This document shows positions 9,410 through 17,337 of a DNA stretch of 45,478 nucleotides, in pieces. The position numbers and the translations under genes are program-made. Position 1 is the stretch's first letter, and each line of letters begins with the position of its first letter. The stretch lies in the NCBI GenBank assembly GCA_030263535.1, contig SZPB01000008.1:1-45478 (forward strand), in the 5' to 3' direction. The DNA is from Cytophagia bacterium CHB2. GTDB taxonomy: Bacteria > Zhuqueibacterota > Zhuqueibacteria > Zhuqueibacterales > Zhuqueibacteraceae. The notes below the pieces were generated by a model. The model did no database searches and was not told where the DNA came from. It saw only the letters and a program-made list of their open reading frames with translations.

Positions 9410-10333
9410 ATGTTCGAGAAGATTGAAATTACCTCAAATTTTACCGACAAAGCCCAAGTAATTATCCATCCCGGAAATTGTTTGAGTTTACTTAAACAAA
9501 TTCCCGACAATGCACTTCAATTAATTGTTACTTCTCCGCCGTATAACATTGGTAAAAAATACGAACGCAGGCTGAAACTAGATTTGTATATTAAACAACA
9601 AGAGCTAATTATCAAAGAGTGTGTGCGGGTTCTGTCGATGACGGGCAGCATCTGTTGGCAAGTTGGAAACTACGTTGAGAATAGTGCAATTATTCCGTTA
9701 GATACTATTCTTTTTCCAATATTCAGTAAACTTAACCTCAAATTGCGCAATCGTATTGTGTGGCACTTTGAACATGGGTTGCATTGTAAAAAAAGATTTT
9801 CTGGCCGCTACGAAACAATTATTTGGTTCACTAAATCAGATGAATACGTGTTTAATCTTGACGCAATTCGCGTTCCTCAAAAGTATCCAGGCAAAAAGCA
9901 CTTCAAGGGGCCCAAAGCCGGCCAGTACTCCGGCAACCCTCTTGGAAAAAATCCAGGAGATCTGTGGGCTATTCCCAATGTTAAAAGTAATCATGTTGAA
10001 AAGACTATACATCCTTGTCAATTCCCCGTCGAATTGATTGAGCGCCTGGTTCTATCTCTCACGAATAAAGGCGATTGGGTCTTTGACCCATTCATGGGGG
10101 TCGGCACAACGATTGTAGCCGCTATTCGTCATGAACGGAAAGGAGTTGGCGCTGAAGTTGTCCCTGACTACATCAAGATTGCTCATGACAGGGTTCAGCA
10201 GGAATCGCGAGGGATTTTGAAAACTAGGCCAATGAATCGACCAATTTATGATCCCGTGAAGGCAGGAAATAGTATGACGATTGTTCCCTGGACAAGAAAA
10301 CAGCACGCCTCACAGTTGTCTTTGATTGAATAA
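9410..10333 (+). CDS. DNA methyltransferase of a BstYI-like type II restriction-modification system
   Basis: 307 codons. Order of motifs is the beta class: catalytic TSPPYN at residues 41-46 first, AdoMet-binding DPFMGVGTT at 226-234 last, with KTIHPCQFPVELIERLVL between. The SPPY form of the catalytic motif is typical of N4-cytosine methyltransferases, and M.BglII-type enzymes that protect GATC-containing sites belong there. The gene is strikingly AT-rich against its neighbours, which points to horizontal transfer. It is followed after 20 bases by the endonuclease gene. The expected target, R-GATC-Y, is inferred from the endonuclease, not from this gene. An AGATCT site lies inside it at 9958-9963. 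Confidence 0.88.
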   Translation: MFEKIEITSNFTDKAQVIIHPGNCLSLLKQIPDNALQLIVTSPPYNIGKKYERRLKLDLYIKQQELIIKECVRVLSMTGSICWQVGNYVENSAIIPLDTILFPIFSKLNLKLRNRIVWHFEHGLHCKKRFSGRYETIIWFTKSDEYVFNLDAIRVPQKYPGKKHFKGPKAGQYSGNPLGKNPGDLWAIPNVKSNHVEKTIHPCQFPVELIERLVLSLTNKGDWVFDPFMGVGTTIVAAIRHERKGVGAEVVPDYIKIAHDRVQQESRGILKTRPMNRPIYDPVKAGNSMTIVPWTRKQHASQLSLIE

Positions 10334-10353
10334 CAAAGAAAGTTTGGCATCTC

Positions 10354-10964
10354 GTGAAGATTATTCAGACATATTCTCATCTTAACGGTCTTGAGTTCCT
10401 TTTAGTGCATAAACCAATTCTTTGGAAAGAAATAAAGGCGGTCATAAAAGCTATAGATGCCGAAGCCTGCAGAACAAAGGTTTCTAATGAAAAAGGTATG
10501 AAAGGCAAGCTTTTGTATAGTCCCATAGCCATGAATGCAAACTTCAAGGAACTTCTCAGAATTAAGAACTGGAAAGAAAGTCGGGTAAGTTACTGGGTAA
10601 CCAAGAGTGAAAAGCTCATTCGAAAGACATTGACCATGGCTTCAGATGAACAAAAAAGGAAATTGAAGCCGCGGGTGAAAAGCCTATTTACAGTTATAAT
10701 CAAACGGATTTCGTTAAAGATCGCGTTGCTATTGAAGTTCAGTTTGGCAAATACTCTTTTGTTGCTTACGATTTGTTTGTCAAGCATCTTGCTTTTTATG
10801 TTGGGGATCATATTGATGTCGGGGTCGAGATTTTGCCGATGAAGAGCCTGCAAAGTCAAATGAGTTCAGGTGTAGCGTATTTTGAAGGAGAATTCTACAA
10901 CGTTGTTCGTCAGGGGCGAGGTGTTCCCGCCGTGCCATTGGTGATTGTTGGCATCGAACCGTAA
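10354..10964 (+). pseudogene. BstYI/BglII-family restriction endonuclease, frameshifted in a poly-A run
   Basis: From the GTG at 10354 (purine-rich AAAGAAAG upstream) the protein begins MKIIQTYSHLNGLEFLLVHK, very close to BstYI as I remember it. After DEQK the frame breaks at six A (10652-10657). Reading one frame back restores EIEAAGEKPIYSYNQTDF, then DRVAIEVQFGKYSFVAYDLF and the C-terminus RQGRGVPAVPLV, ending at 10964. The D...ExQ residues in DRVAIEVQ match the BglII-type active site, so the catalytic core is intact but out of frame. A seventh A would repair it. Either the enzyme is inactivated while the methyltransferase stays, or it is an assembly error, or slippage makes some full-length protein. 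BstYI cuts R/GATCY. Confidence 0.88.
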
Positions 10965-11069
10965 CTGTTAGTCAGCAATTGCTGATCTGACGACAATCCC
11001 GTTGAACTCCCTGCCAAATTTCGGATATACACAATATTTAGTTGCTGTACATCTGTCCAGTAGCCGGAA

Positions 11070-11097
11070 TTGACAAATCCTAGCCGTCTGTAAAAAT
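11070..11097 (+). promoter_or_regulatory. Possible promoter of parAB
   Basis: A perfect TTGACA (11070-11075) is followed after 16 bases by AAAAAT (11092-11097), four of six matches to a -10 box. It sits 67 bases before parA. Promoter rules in this lineage may differ, so this is tentative. Confidence 0.25.
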
Positions 11098-11163
11098 TAG
11101 GCTTGCATTTCAGGCCACACTCGCCTAACTTTGTGCCATCTTTCGTGAGGAGATACGGCAATC

Positions 11164-11970
11164 ATGGCGAGGACAATTTCGATTTCGAACCAAAAAGGCG
11201 GCGTAGGCAAGACGACGACAGCCGTCAATTTGTCGGCGTGCATCGCAGTAGCGGAGAATCCCGTGTTGGTGGTGGACATCGATCCGCAGGCCAACACCAC
11301 CAGCGGCCTTGGAGTCGACCCGCGCAAAGTGCGCAACAGCATCTACGAAGTCCTTATCAACGATCTCGACATTAATCAAGCCATCATCAATACCGATCTC
11401 AAGTACCTCGATTTGTTGCCCTCCCACGTGCGCCTGGTCGGCGCGGAAGTTGAAATGGTCGGCGCGCTGTCGCGCGAGCAAATTCTCAAACGCGCGCTGT
11501 CGCGGCTGGAAAAAAACTACAAATTTATCTTCATCGATTGCCCGCCCTCACTTGGTCTTCTCACGTTGAATTCGTTGACCGCGGCTGATTCGGTTTTGAT
11601 TCCGATTCAGTGCGAGTACTATGCGCTCGAAGGCTTGAGTCAGTTGTTGAACACGATACGCCTGGTGCAAAAGCATCTTAATTCACGCCTCGAAATCGAA
11701 GGCGTGTTGCTCACGATGTACGACGGCCGCCTCAATCTCAGCCGGCAAGTTGCGGACGACGTGCGCAAATATTTCGGTGACAAAGTTTATAAAACTTCGA
11801 TTCTCAGAAACGTTCGCTTGAGTGAAGCGCCGAGCTACGGCAAGCCCATCATTCTCTATGATGCGGTGTGCAGCGGCGCGGAAAATTACATGAGTTTGGC
11901 AACCGAGATCTTAAAGAATGGCTACGAACCGGTTAGGAAGAGGGCTGCAAGCGCTCATTCCCGAGCTTAG
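11164..11970 (+). CDS. parA: Chromosome-partitioning ATPase ParA
   Basis: 268 codons. The deviant Walker A KGGVGKTT is at residues 11-18, followed by [15 protein letters not shown] (switch/A' motif) and [16 protein letters not shown] (Walker B region), the complete ParA/Soj set. ParA forms ATP-dependent gradients on the nucleoid that move ParB-parS complexes. The ribosome site GAGGAG lies at about 11148-11153. The last 53 bases overlap parB, which gives ParA a short basic tail beyond the usual end and suggests translational coupling. No canonical parS palindrome was found nearby. Confidence 0.95.
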   Translation: MARTISISNQKGGVGKTTTAVNLSACIAVAENPVLVVDIDPQANTTSGLGVDPRKVRNSIYEVLINDLDINQAIINTDLKYLDLLPSHVRLVGAEVEMVGALSREQILKRALSRLEKNYKFIFIDCPPSLGLLTLNSLTAADSVLIPIQCEYYALEGLSQLLNTIRLVQKHLNSRLEIEGVLLTMYDGRLNLSRQVADDVRKYFGDKVYKTSILRNVRLSEAPSYGKPIILYDAVCSGAENYMSLATEILKNGYEPVRKRAASAHSRA

Positions 11971-12778
11971 CAACACCGACAGCGGCAAGTTAGATGCGGT
12001 TCGTGAGATCGAAATTGCCAAGATCTCGGCCAATCCCTTTCAACCCCGCCTGGAATTCGACTCTGCCCGCCTCGCGGAACTCAAACAATCCATTTCGCAA
12101 AACGGTTTGATCACGCCCATCACGGTGCGGCCGCACGGCTCCGGCTATCAATTGATTGCCGGCGAGCGCCGTTTGCGCGCGGTGCAAGAATTGGGTTACA
12201 AAGGCGTGCCGGCGTTCGTGCTGGACGTGAAAAACGATACGCAAATGCTCGAGCTGGCGATCGTAGAAAACGTGCAGCGCGAGGATTTGAACCCGATTGA
12301 GGAAGCTCTGGGTTATCAGAAATTAATCGAAGAATGCGATTTCACCCAGGAAGTGGTGGCGCAAAAAGTCGGCAAAGACCGCGTGACGATTGCAAACGCC
12401 CTGCGGCTGTTGAAACTCGCGGAGCCGATTCAAGAGAGCGTGAAGAAAGGCGAGTTATCTGCCGGCCATGCGCGCGCGATTTTGGCCGCGCCGGACAAGC
12501 AAAAGCAGCTTGCGCTGTGGAAGAAGACGATTAAGAATCAACTGAGCGTGCGGCAGGTGGAAAAACTCGCGCGCGCGGAAAATGGCGGCGCGGGTAAAGC
12601 TGCCAAGAAAAAAGCGCGCAACGTCACCGCAGATGTGCAGGAGGCGGAAGATATGTTGCGCCGCGCGTTGGGCACGCAAGTTCGCATTGAGAAGAAGGGC
12701 AAGGGCGGGACGATTGAAATCGAGTTTTATACCTCAGACGATCTTGAACGCATTCTCGAGTTGATTCAGAAGGGGTGA
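11918..12778 (+). CDS. parB: Chromosome-partitioning protein ParB
   Basis: 286 codons, normal length. N-terminal [12 protein letters not shown] is the ParA-stimulating segment. The CTPase/ParB box shows ISANPFQPR and [14 protein letters not shown], then [14 protein letters not shown]. The helix-turn-helix [20 protein letters not shown] binds parS, and a C-terminal dimerisation segment follows a Lys/Ala-rich linker. It starts inside the 3' end of parA. Assignment as chromosomal ParB (rather than plasmid) rests on the GRGLxALI start and the housekeeping neighbours. Confidence 0.95.
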   Translation: MATNRLGRGLQALIPELSNTDSGKLDAVREIEIAKISANPFQPRLEFDSARLAELKQSISQNGLITPITVRPHGSGYQLIAGERRLRAVQELGYKGVPAFVLDVKNDTQMLELAIVENVQREDLNPIEEALGYQKLIEECDFTQEVVAQKVGKDRVTIANALRLLKLAEPIQESVKKGELSAGHARAILAAPDKQKQLALWKKTIKNQLSVRQVEKLARAENGGAGKAAKKKARNVTADVQEAEDMLRRALGTQVRIEKKGKGGTIEIEFYTSDDLERILELIQKG

Positions 12779-13137
12779 AGCATCTTCTCAACCTCCATGT
12801 TCGTTGCACACATTCCCCCCAAAACAAAAACTCCAATAGAGAATAACGGCGATATCAGTCGCCGCGTGAGAAAACTGCACATTGACACAGATGAAACACG
12901 GATTTTACTACTCGGAGAGTGAAATACTTTAATTTTTCCTTAATCAAAACCCGCTAAAATAGGGAATTTTCTTCATTTCTCAATTAAGCTTTATCATGCT
13001 CCGAGTAGTAAATAGACAAAGCGTTTAGACTCCAATTTTTCTGCTCTGAAATTGATGAGCAGCCTGACGTCTATTCCCATTGCTTCCTTCTCTTCTTCGT
13101 CATACCCCGCGCCAAACCACATAGATCCATCGAAATT
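12779..13137. other. Gene-free stretch between parB and lptG
   Basis: Convergent intergenic region. It holds the inverted-repeat element at 12904-13012 and a CACAGATGAAACACGGATT stretch just before it (about 12888-12906). The string ACATTCCCCCCAAAA occurs near 12810 and again inside the lptG 3' end near 13165, perhaps a duplicated fragment. No gene or clear terminator is visible. Confidence 0.5.
12904..13012. repeat. 109-bp element bounded by a perfect 14-bp inverted repeat
   Basis: TTTACTACTCGGAG (12904-12917) is the exact reverse complement of CTCCGAGTAGTAAA (12999-13012). The enclosed 81 bases are AT-rich and non-coding. Size and ends fit a miniature inverted-repeat element. The left end abuts a sequence similar to a widespread CACAGATGAACACGGATT-type repeat (recalled, unchecked). 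Confidence 0.55.
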
Positions 13138-14253
13138 TCACGTGCGGGTGCGCGATAACACAAACATTCCCCCCAAAAAGAAAATCATATTTCCCAACCA
13201 CGCGCCAATGAGCGGCGGAAGTGAGCCGTTTTGGCCGAGTGATTGCCCGGTTTTGACCATGCCAAAATAGAGAAACGTAATAACCAGTGTGAGCGCCACG
13301 CCCACCGCGCCGCCGGAGCGCACACGCCCGGCAGCCAGCGGCGCGCCAAACAATACAATGATGAAGCTCGTGAAGGGAAAGGCAATTTTGAGATAAAGAT
13401 CGACGTACCAGCGCTGCGGATCACCGCCGTTGTCGGCGACTTCTGCAATAAACTTGTTCAGCTCACGATACGACATTTCTTCGGGGTCCTTTTGCACTTT
13501 GACCAGCACTTGCGGCGTGAAAGAAAGCTGCGGCAATTGCAGCGTGTCGAACGGTGTTGCGGTTTCGCTTTCACCGGTAAACGTGCGTTGATACCCGTTG
13601 ACCGCCTGCCAATACGTGCCGCGCCAATGCATCATTTTCGCATCGATGCGGTGCACGATGAAGACGCCCTCATAATCCTGAATGCTGATTTTGTTGGCGC
13701 TGCTGTCCGCGGCGTTATAATAGCCGATGAACACGCGCCGGCTGCGGCCGCCGTTTGCAGGCGCGCCGTTCTGCTGCTCGGGCAGGCGTTCCTGCAAATA
13801 AAGATTCGAGAGACGCGTGGGCAAATTGCGCGGCAGGCGATCGATATACTGGCTTTTCAACTCGGCTTTGCGTTGATTGGCCTCGGGCATCACGATTTCC
13901 GCAAAAGCCAGCATGAGCAGGCTCACGAACAGGGCCAACCCGAAAATGGGTGCGAGAATGCGATACATCGAAATGCCGGAGGACTTCATGGCGGTCAACT
14001 CGTTGTATTTGCCAAGCTGTCCAATGCTGAACATGGAGGCAAGCAGCATCGCGATGGGCAGCATCAACACGATGATGTAGGGAATGAAATAAAAATAGTA
14101 GCTCACGATAACCACGGCCGGCACCTGCCGGTCGATGTAATCCGATAAACGCTCGACCAAATCGATGATGATAAAAATGCTGATGACTGCCACCAGCGAG
14201 AACGCCAGAATGAACAGGAATTTTTGAATGAGGTAACGATCGAGCAAGCGCAT
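13138..14253 (-). CDS. lptG: LPS-export permease LptG
   Basis: 371 codons starting MRLLDRYLIQKFLF, the usual YjgP/YjgQ beginning. Membrane spans are near residues 10-32, 50-75 and 95-118, then a periplasmic beta-jellyroll domain (about 130-270, with VFIGYYNAADSSANKISIQ), then three spans at the C-terminus. EYNELTAMKSSGIS-type sequence (KYNELTAMKSSGIS) is the coupling helix that contacts the LptB ATPase. With LptF and LptB it extracts lipopolysaccharide from the inner membrane. It lies 84 bases downstream of lptF on the same strand. LptB is not in the window. Confidence 0.9.
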   Translation of the reverse strand: MRLLDRYLIQKFLFILAFSLVAVISIFIIIDLVERLSDYIDRQVPAVVIVSYYFYFIPYIIVLMLPIAMLLASMFSIGQLGKYNELTAMKSSGISMYRILAPIFGLALFVSLLMLAFAEIVMPEANQRKAELKSQYIDRLPRNLPTRLSNLYLQERLPEQQNGAPANGGRSRRVFIGYYNAADSSANKISIQDYEGVFIVHRIDAKMMHWRGTYWQAVNGYQRTFTGESETATPFDTLQLPQLSFTPQVLVKVQKDPEEMSYRELNKFIAEVADNGGDPQRWYVDLYLKIAFPFTSFIIVLFGAPLAAGRVRSGGAVGVALTLVITFLYFGMVKTGQSLGQNGSLPPLIGAWLGNMIFFLGGMFVLSRTRT

Positions 14254-14337
14254 ACGATGCCAAACAAGTGGTTATTGATATTTGCAAGCGTAAATGGAAA
14301 ATTACCGGGCGAAAACGTCAAGCACAGGTATTTTGTT

Positions 14338-15876
14338 TTATTGCGCAGTTGTATTCGATTCTGCCGGCAATGAGTCGCCGTTGCGCCAGTTTGAACTTGC
14401 TGCTGAAGTTGTGCGCCGTTTGAAGATTTGCGGCAGCCAGGATAAATCCGCGGTGGCGCGCACCGTTGCTGAACGCATGAGAAAAAAAATCCCGGCGATA
14501 CCGACGATGATATTGGCCGACCACATTGCCATGAACGGAGAAATGATTTGGCGTTTCGCCAAATCCTCACCGCTGATGAGCGAGGTCCAATAAATCAAAA
14601 AAAAGAGCAGACTGAAACCGCCGGCGGTTGCCATGCCGCCGCGCCGCGCCATGGCGCCGAGCGGCGCGCCGATCAACACGAACACGATGCAGGCCACCGG
14701 GATGGAGTATTTTTTTTGAATCTCGACGTCCAGGGATTCAATCCGGCGCCGGTCTTGTTGAATCGAAGCCAATTGGCGATTGACTTGCGCCTGCACATGG
14801 CGTTGCGTATTCAAAAGATCGACCAGGCGCGCCTTTGGCGTTTGTCCGCCGGAATTCTGTTGCAAATGATTTTGGCCTACGGACAAGTTGGCCCGTTCGC
14901 GCGCGGCTAGGGCGCTGCCCGGCAACGGTTGCATATCTTCCGGCGAGGCGGCCGCGGTCGTGGAATCTTCCGGCATATCGAGCCATTGGCGCAGCGGCTG
15001 CGGCAAACTGAGTGCAACAGCGGCGTTGATTTGCCTGTGGCTTTCGGCGATTTCATTGCGATTCTTTTGCACTTCGTCGCGCATGTATGCCGCGCTTTTT
15101 TCGCGATCGCCGCGATATTCCGACTCGCTGCGGCTCAGGAACATGTCATCGACCGGAATAGAAATTCTATGCCGCGGAAACGCAATGCGCCGAAATTCTT
15201 CGGACTTCTTGAGGTCGATTTCCTGCATTTCACCGTCAAAGAGCGTCAACACCAGCGCCCCGCTCGCCTGGCTCAACTCGATCAAGCCGCGCTTTGCCGA
15301 AATCGTTCGGCTCAACTCCGTGCTGGTATAGTCATTGATGAGCAGGTTGCGCGCTTTCGCCACGCCCGCGCTGTCTTCCAGCTCTTGCACGAGCAAGCCG
15401 TAATTGGGAATGTCATCATACCACACGCCGGGCTCGATGCTGATGGTCGGTCGCTTGCGCGCGATGTCGCTGCCGAGTAGTCGCGTACGGTGATTGAAAT
15501 CCGGCAGCACGTTGTTGTTGAACCAAATCATAAAAACCGTCAGGCCGGCGGCAGCGATGATTGCCGGACGGATGATGCGATAAATGCTCACGCCGCTGGC
15601 TTCCATTGCGGTAATTTCGTTGTCCGCTCCCAGCCGTCCAAAAGCCATGAGTGTGGCGGTGAGCACGGCCATGGGCACAGCCAGCGCAACGATCCACGCC
15701 AGGTTGAGCATGAAAAATTCAAGCACCACTGGCCACGGCAGGCCCTTGCTCAAGATGCGGCTCAATTCACGAAACAGCAGATTGAGCAGGAACAACAGCG
15801 TGATGATAAAAAACGCGAAGAAAAACGGGCCGACATGTTCGCGCAGAATGTAGCGCGCTAAAATGAATTTGGGCAT
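14338..15876 (-). CDS. lptF: LPS-export permease LptF
   Basis: I start at the ATG at 15876 because MPKFILARYILREHVGPF fits the family N-terminus. A GTG at 15930 would add 18 residues and overlap the upstream stop by four bases (GTGA), so it is a real alternative. N-terminal spans, the coupling motif ADNEITAMEASGVSIYR and a periplasmic domain with ISIEPGVWYDDIPNYG are present. The periplasmic part is longer than in LptG, with a predicted helical/coiled insert (about residues 255-400, rich in Arg, Gln and Asp) that makes the protein ~510 residues, versus roughly 360-400 in well-studied LptF. C-terminal spans include VACIVFVLIGAPLGAMARRGG. Confidence 0.88.
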   Translation of the reverse strand: MPKFILARYILREHVGPFFFAFFIITLLFLLNLLFRELSRILSKGLPWPVVLEFFMLNLAWIVALAVPMAVLTATLMAFGRLGADNEITAMEASGVSIYRIIRPAIIAAAGLTVFMIWFNNNVLPDFNHRTRLLGSDIARKRPTISIEPGVWYDDIPNYGLLVQELEDSAGVAKARNLLINDYTSTELSRTISAKRGLIELSQASGALVLTLFDGEMQEIDLKKSEEFRRIAFPRHRISIPVDDMFLSRSESEYRGDREKSAAYMRDEVQKNRNEIAESHRQINAAVALSLPQPLRQWLDMPEDSTTAAASPEDMQPLPGSALAARERANLSVGQNHLQQNSGGQTPKARLVDLLNTQRHVQAQVNRQLASIQQDRRRIESLDVEIQKKYSIPVACIVFVLIGAPLGAMARRGGMATAGGFSLLFFLIYWTSLISGEDLAKRQIISPFMAMWSANIIVGIAGIFFLMRSATVRATADLSWLPQIFKRRTTSAASSNWRNGDSLPAESNTTAQ

Positions 15877-15926
15877 GGCGCAATATAACCAACGCCGGAT
15901 AGCTTTGCTATAAAATTTTCCCGGAC

Positions 15927-17186
15927 TCACTTGCTCGAATGCATTTGCATTCGTGAAGCGTCTTTCAACAACTCTTTCACCGTTTCATAATAGTGCCGCA
16001 TCTGCGCCTGATAGCGCTCGCCGGTTCCCGGGCCGTGGAAACCAACGTGAATCGCATGCACCCGGCCGTCGCGGCCAACGAAAATCGTGGTGGGATATGC
16101 AAAGAAATCATCTAACTGATTTGAGAGGCGGACTTGCACGTTGGCTTTGGCGGTGCTGCCGCAGAAAATGATGGGGAAGGTGAGGCCGTAACGCTGCTGA
16201 AACATGCCGAGATTCTTTTGCGCGGCAGTGAAATCGCCTTTGATTTCAAAGGCCAGCGAAATCACTTCCAAACCGTCGCCGTGAAATTCTTCATAAAGCT
16301 GCTGCAAGAGCGGCGCGGCATCCATGCAATTGTGGCACCAACTGCCCATGATGTCGAGCAACAAAACCTTGCCCTGCAAGCGCGGATCGGCGCTGGTGAG
16401 CGAATCTCCGGCTAGCGTCACGCCGCTGAATTGAAACGGCGCTGCCGGATTTTTCATGCGCGTCTGGCGCGGGTTGTGAGCCGGCGCCGGCAGTTCGCGC
16501 AGCGGTTTTAGTTTGAAATGAGAGGGCTTTTCGGAGCGAACATAAAGCCTGCCGGCCCAATCTCCCTGTGTTTGTTCCAATTCGACCAGCAATGCCTGCC
16601 AGCCCGTGAAGCGATTGAGCTGCACGCGATTTTTATCTTGCACGCCTGCCAATAAACCGTAATCGCCGCTGGGATCGAGGATCGTGCCGAAGATCGAATC
16701 ATGTTTCACCCAGAAAGTTGCCGTGCTCGCGCTGTCAATGCCGTTGTCATATTCAAAATAAACGCGATAGGCGCCGACCGGCGGCACGCTGGGTTTTACT
16801 GCGCGCGCTGCTTCTTCCGGCGTTGCCGGACCGGCGACAAACGTGAACGAAGTGGTGTCCTCGCGAAAGCGCAAATACTGGCCGTGAAGCCAGCCGTTTT
16901 GCCATCGCGCCTGCATCAGCGCGCCGTATTCCGAAAAATTGAGCAGCAGCGAGTCGCCGCGCTGCGTGATTTCGGGAATGGGTGTGCGCTCATCTCCCAC
17001 GAGAAAATAGCCGGAAGGAGGCGTCGCGGTGAGATCAAGAAACATGTGAAACGGCAGTTGGCGATCGTCGGCGAGTGAAGCAGTTCCCCACCAAAATGAT
17101 GTTTTAGGAAATGTGTGTTGTTGACAGACTAGGCTTAAGATAGCAGCAAAGAGTATCTGGGCGAAGCGAAAGTTTTTGGCTTTCAT
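15927..17186 (-). CDS. Exported thioredoxin-like (TlpA-family) protein
   Basis: 419 codons. A hydrophobic signal segment covers residues 8-22. Residues ~30-245 form a beta-rich domain of unknown family. The C-terminal third is a TlpA/peroxiredoxin-like thioredoxin fold: LLLDIMGSWCHNCMDAAPLL with redox Cys284 and Cys287, and a cis-proline region FFAYPTTIFVGRDG. TlpA-type proteins reduce or exchange disulphides outside the cytoplasm. It is the first gene of a run with lptF and lptG, though whether it serves LPS transport is unknown. It diverges from the M14 peptidase gene across ~150 bases that should hold both promoters. Confidence 0.8.
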   Translation of the reverse strand: MKAKNFRFAQILFAAILSLVCQQHTFPKTSFWWGTASLADDRQLPFHMFLDLTATPPSGYFLVGDERTPIPEITQRGDSLLLNFSEYGALMQARWQNGWLHGQYLRFREDTTSFTFVAGPATPEEAARAVKPSVPPVGAYRVYFEYDNGIDSASTATFWVKHDSIFGTILDPSGDYGLLAGVQDKNRVQLNRFTGWQALLVELEQTQGDWAGRLYVRSEKPSHFKLKPLRELPAPAHNPRQTRMKNPAAPFQFSGVTLAGDSLTSADPRLQGKVLLLDIMGSWCHNCMDAAPLLQQLYEEFHGDGLEVISLAFEIKGDFTAAQKNLGMFQQRYGLTFPIIFCGSTAKANVQVRLSNQLDDFFAYPTTIFVGRDGRVHAIHVGFHGPGTGERYQAQMRHYYETVKELLKDASRMQMHSSK

Positions 17187-17337
17187 GTGGCTCCCAAAAT
17201 GGTTGACGAGATTTGATTTTTGATATAGGGATTCGTCAGTAAATAATCAACCCCAATTCCGTCTTGCCTTTGCCGGTGAAAATCAAGATATTTGCTCGCG
17301 ATTTCAAAGGGATCAACAAACGCGAGGCTGAGACGCA

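Noticed and set aside
10652-10659. Programmed -1 frameshift signal in the restriction gene
   Set aside because: The A-run is not in the phase required for the A-AAA-AAG heptamer, and no downstream structure is evident; mutation, population variation or assembly error is simpler.
10910-11161. Minus-strand frame resembling an acetyltransferase tail (PNFYRRLGF)
   Set aside because: It overlaps the endonuclease 3' end and has only one short matching motif.
13136-13144. TTTCACGTG half of a parS-like site
   Set aside because: The other half (CGGGTGC) does not complete the palindrome and the sequence is inside the lptG coding end.
13243-14148. 301-codon plus-strand frame
   Set aside because: Antisense shadow of lptG, with His/Gln/Arg-rich nonsense composition.
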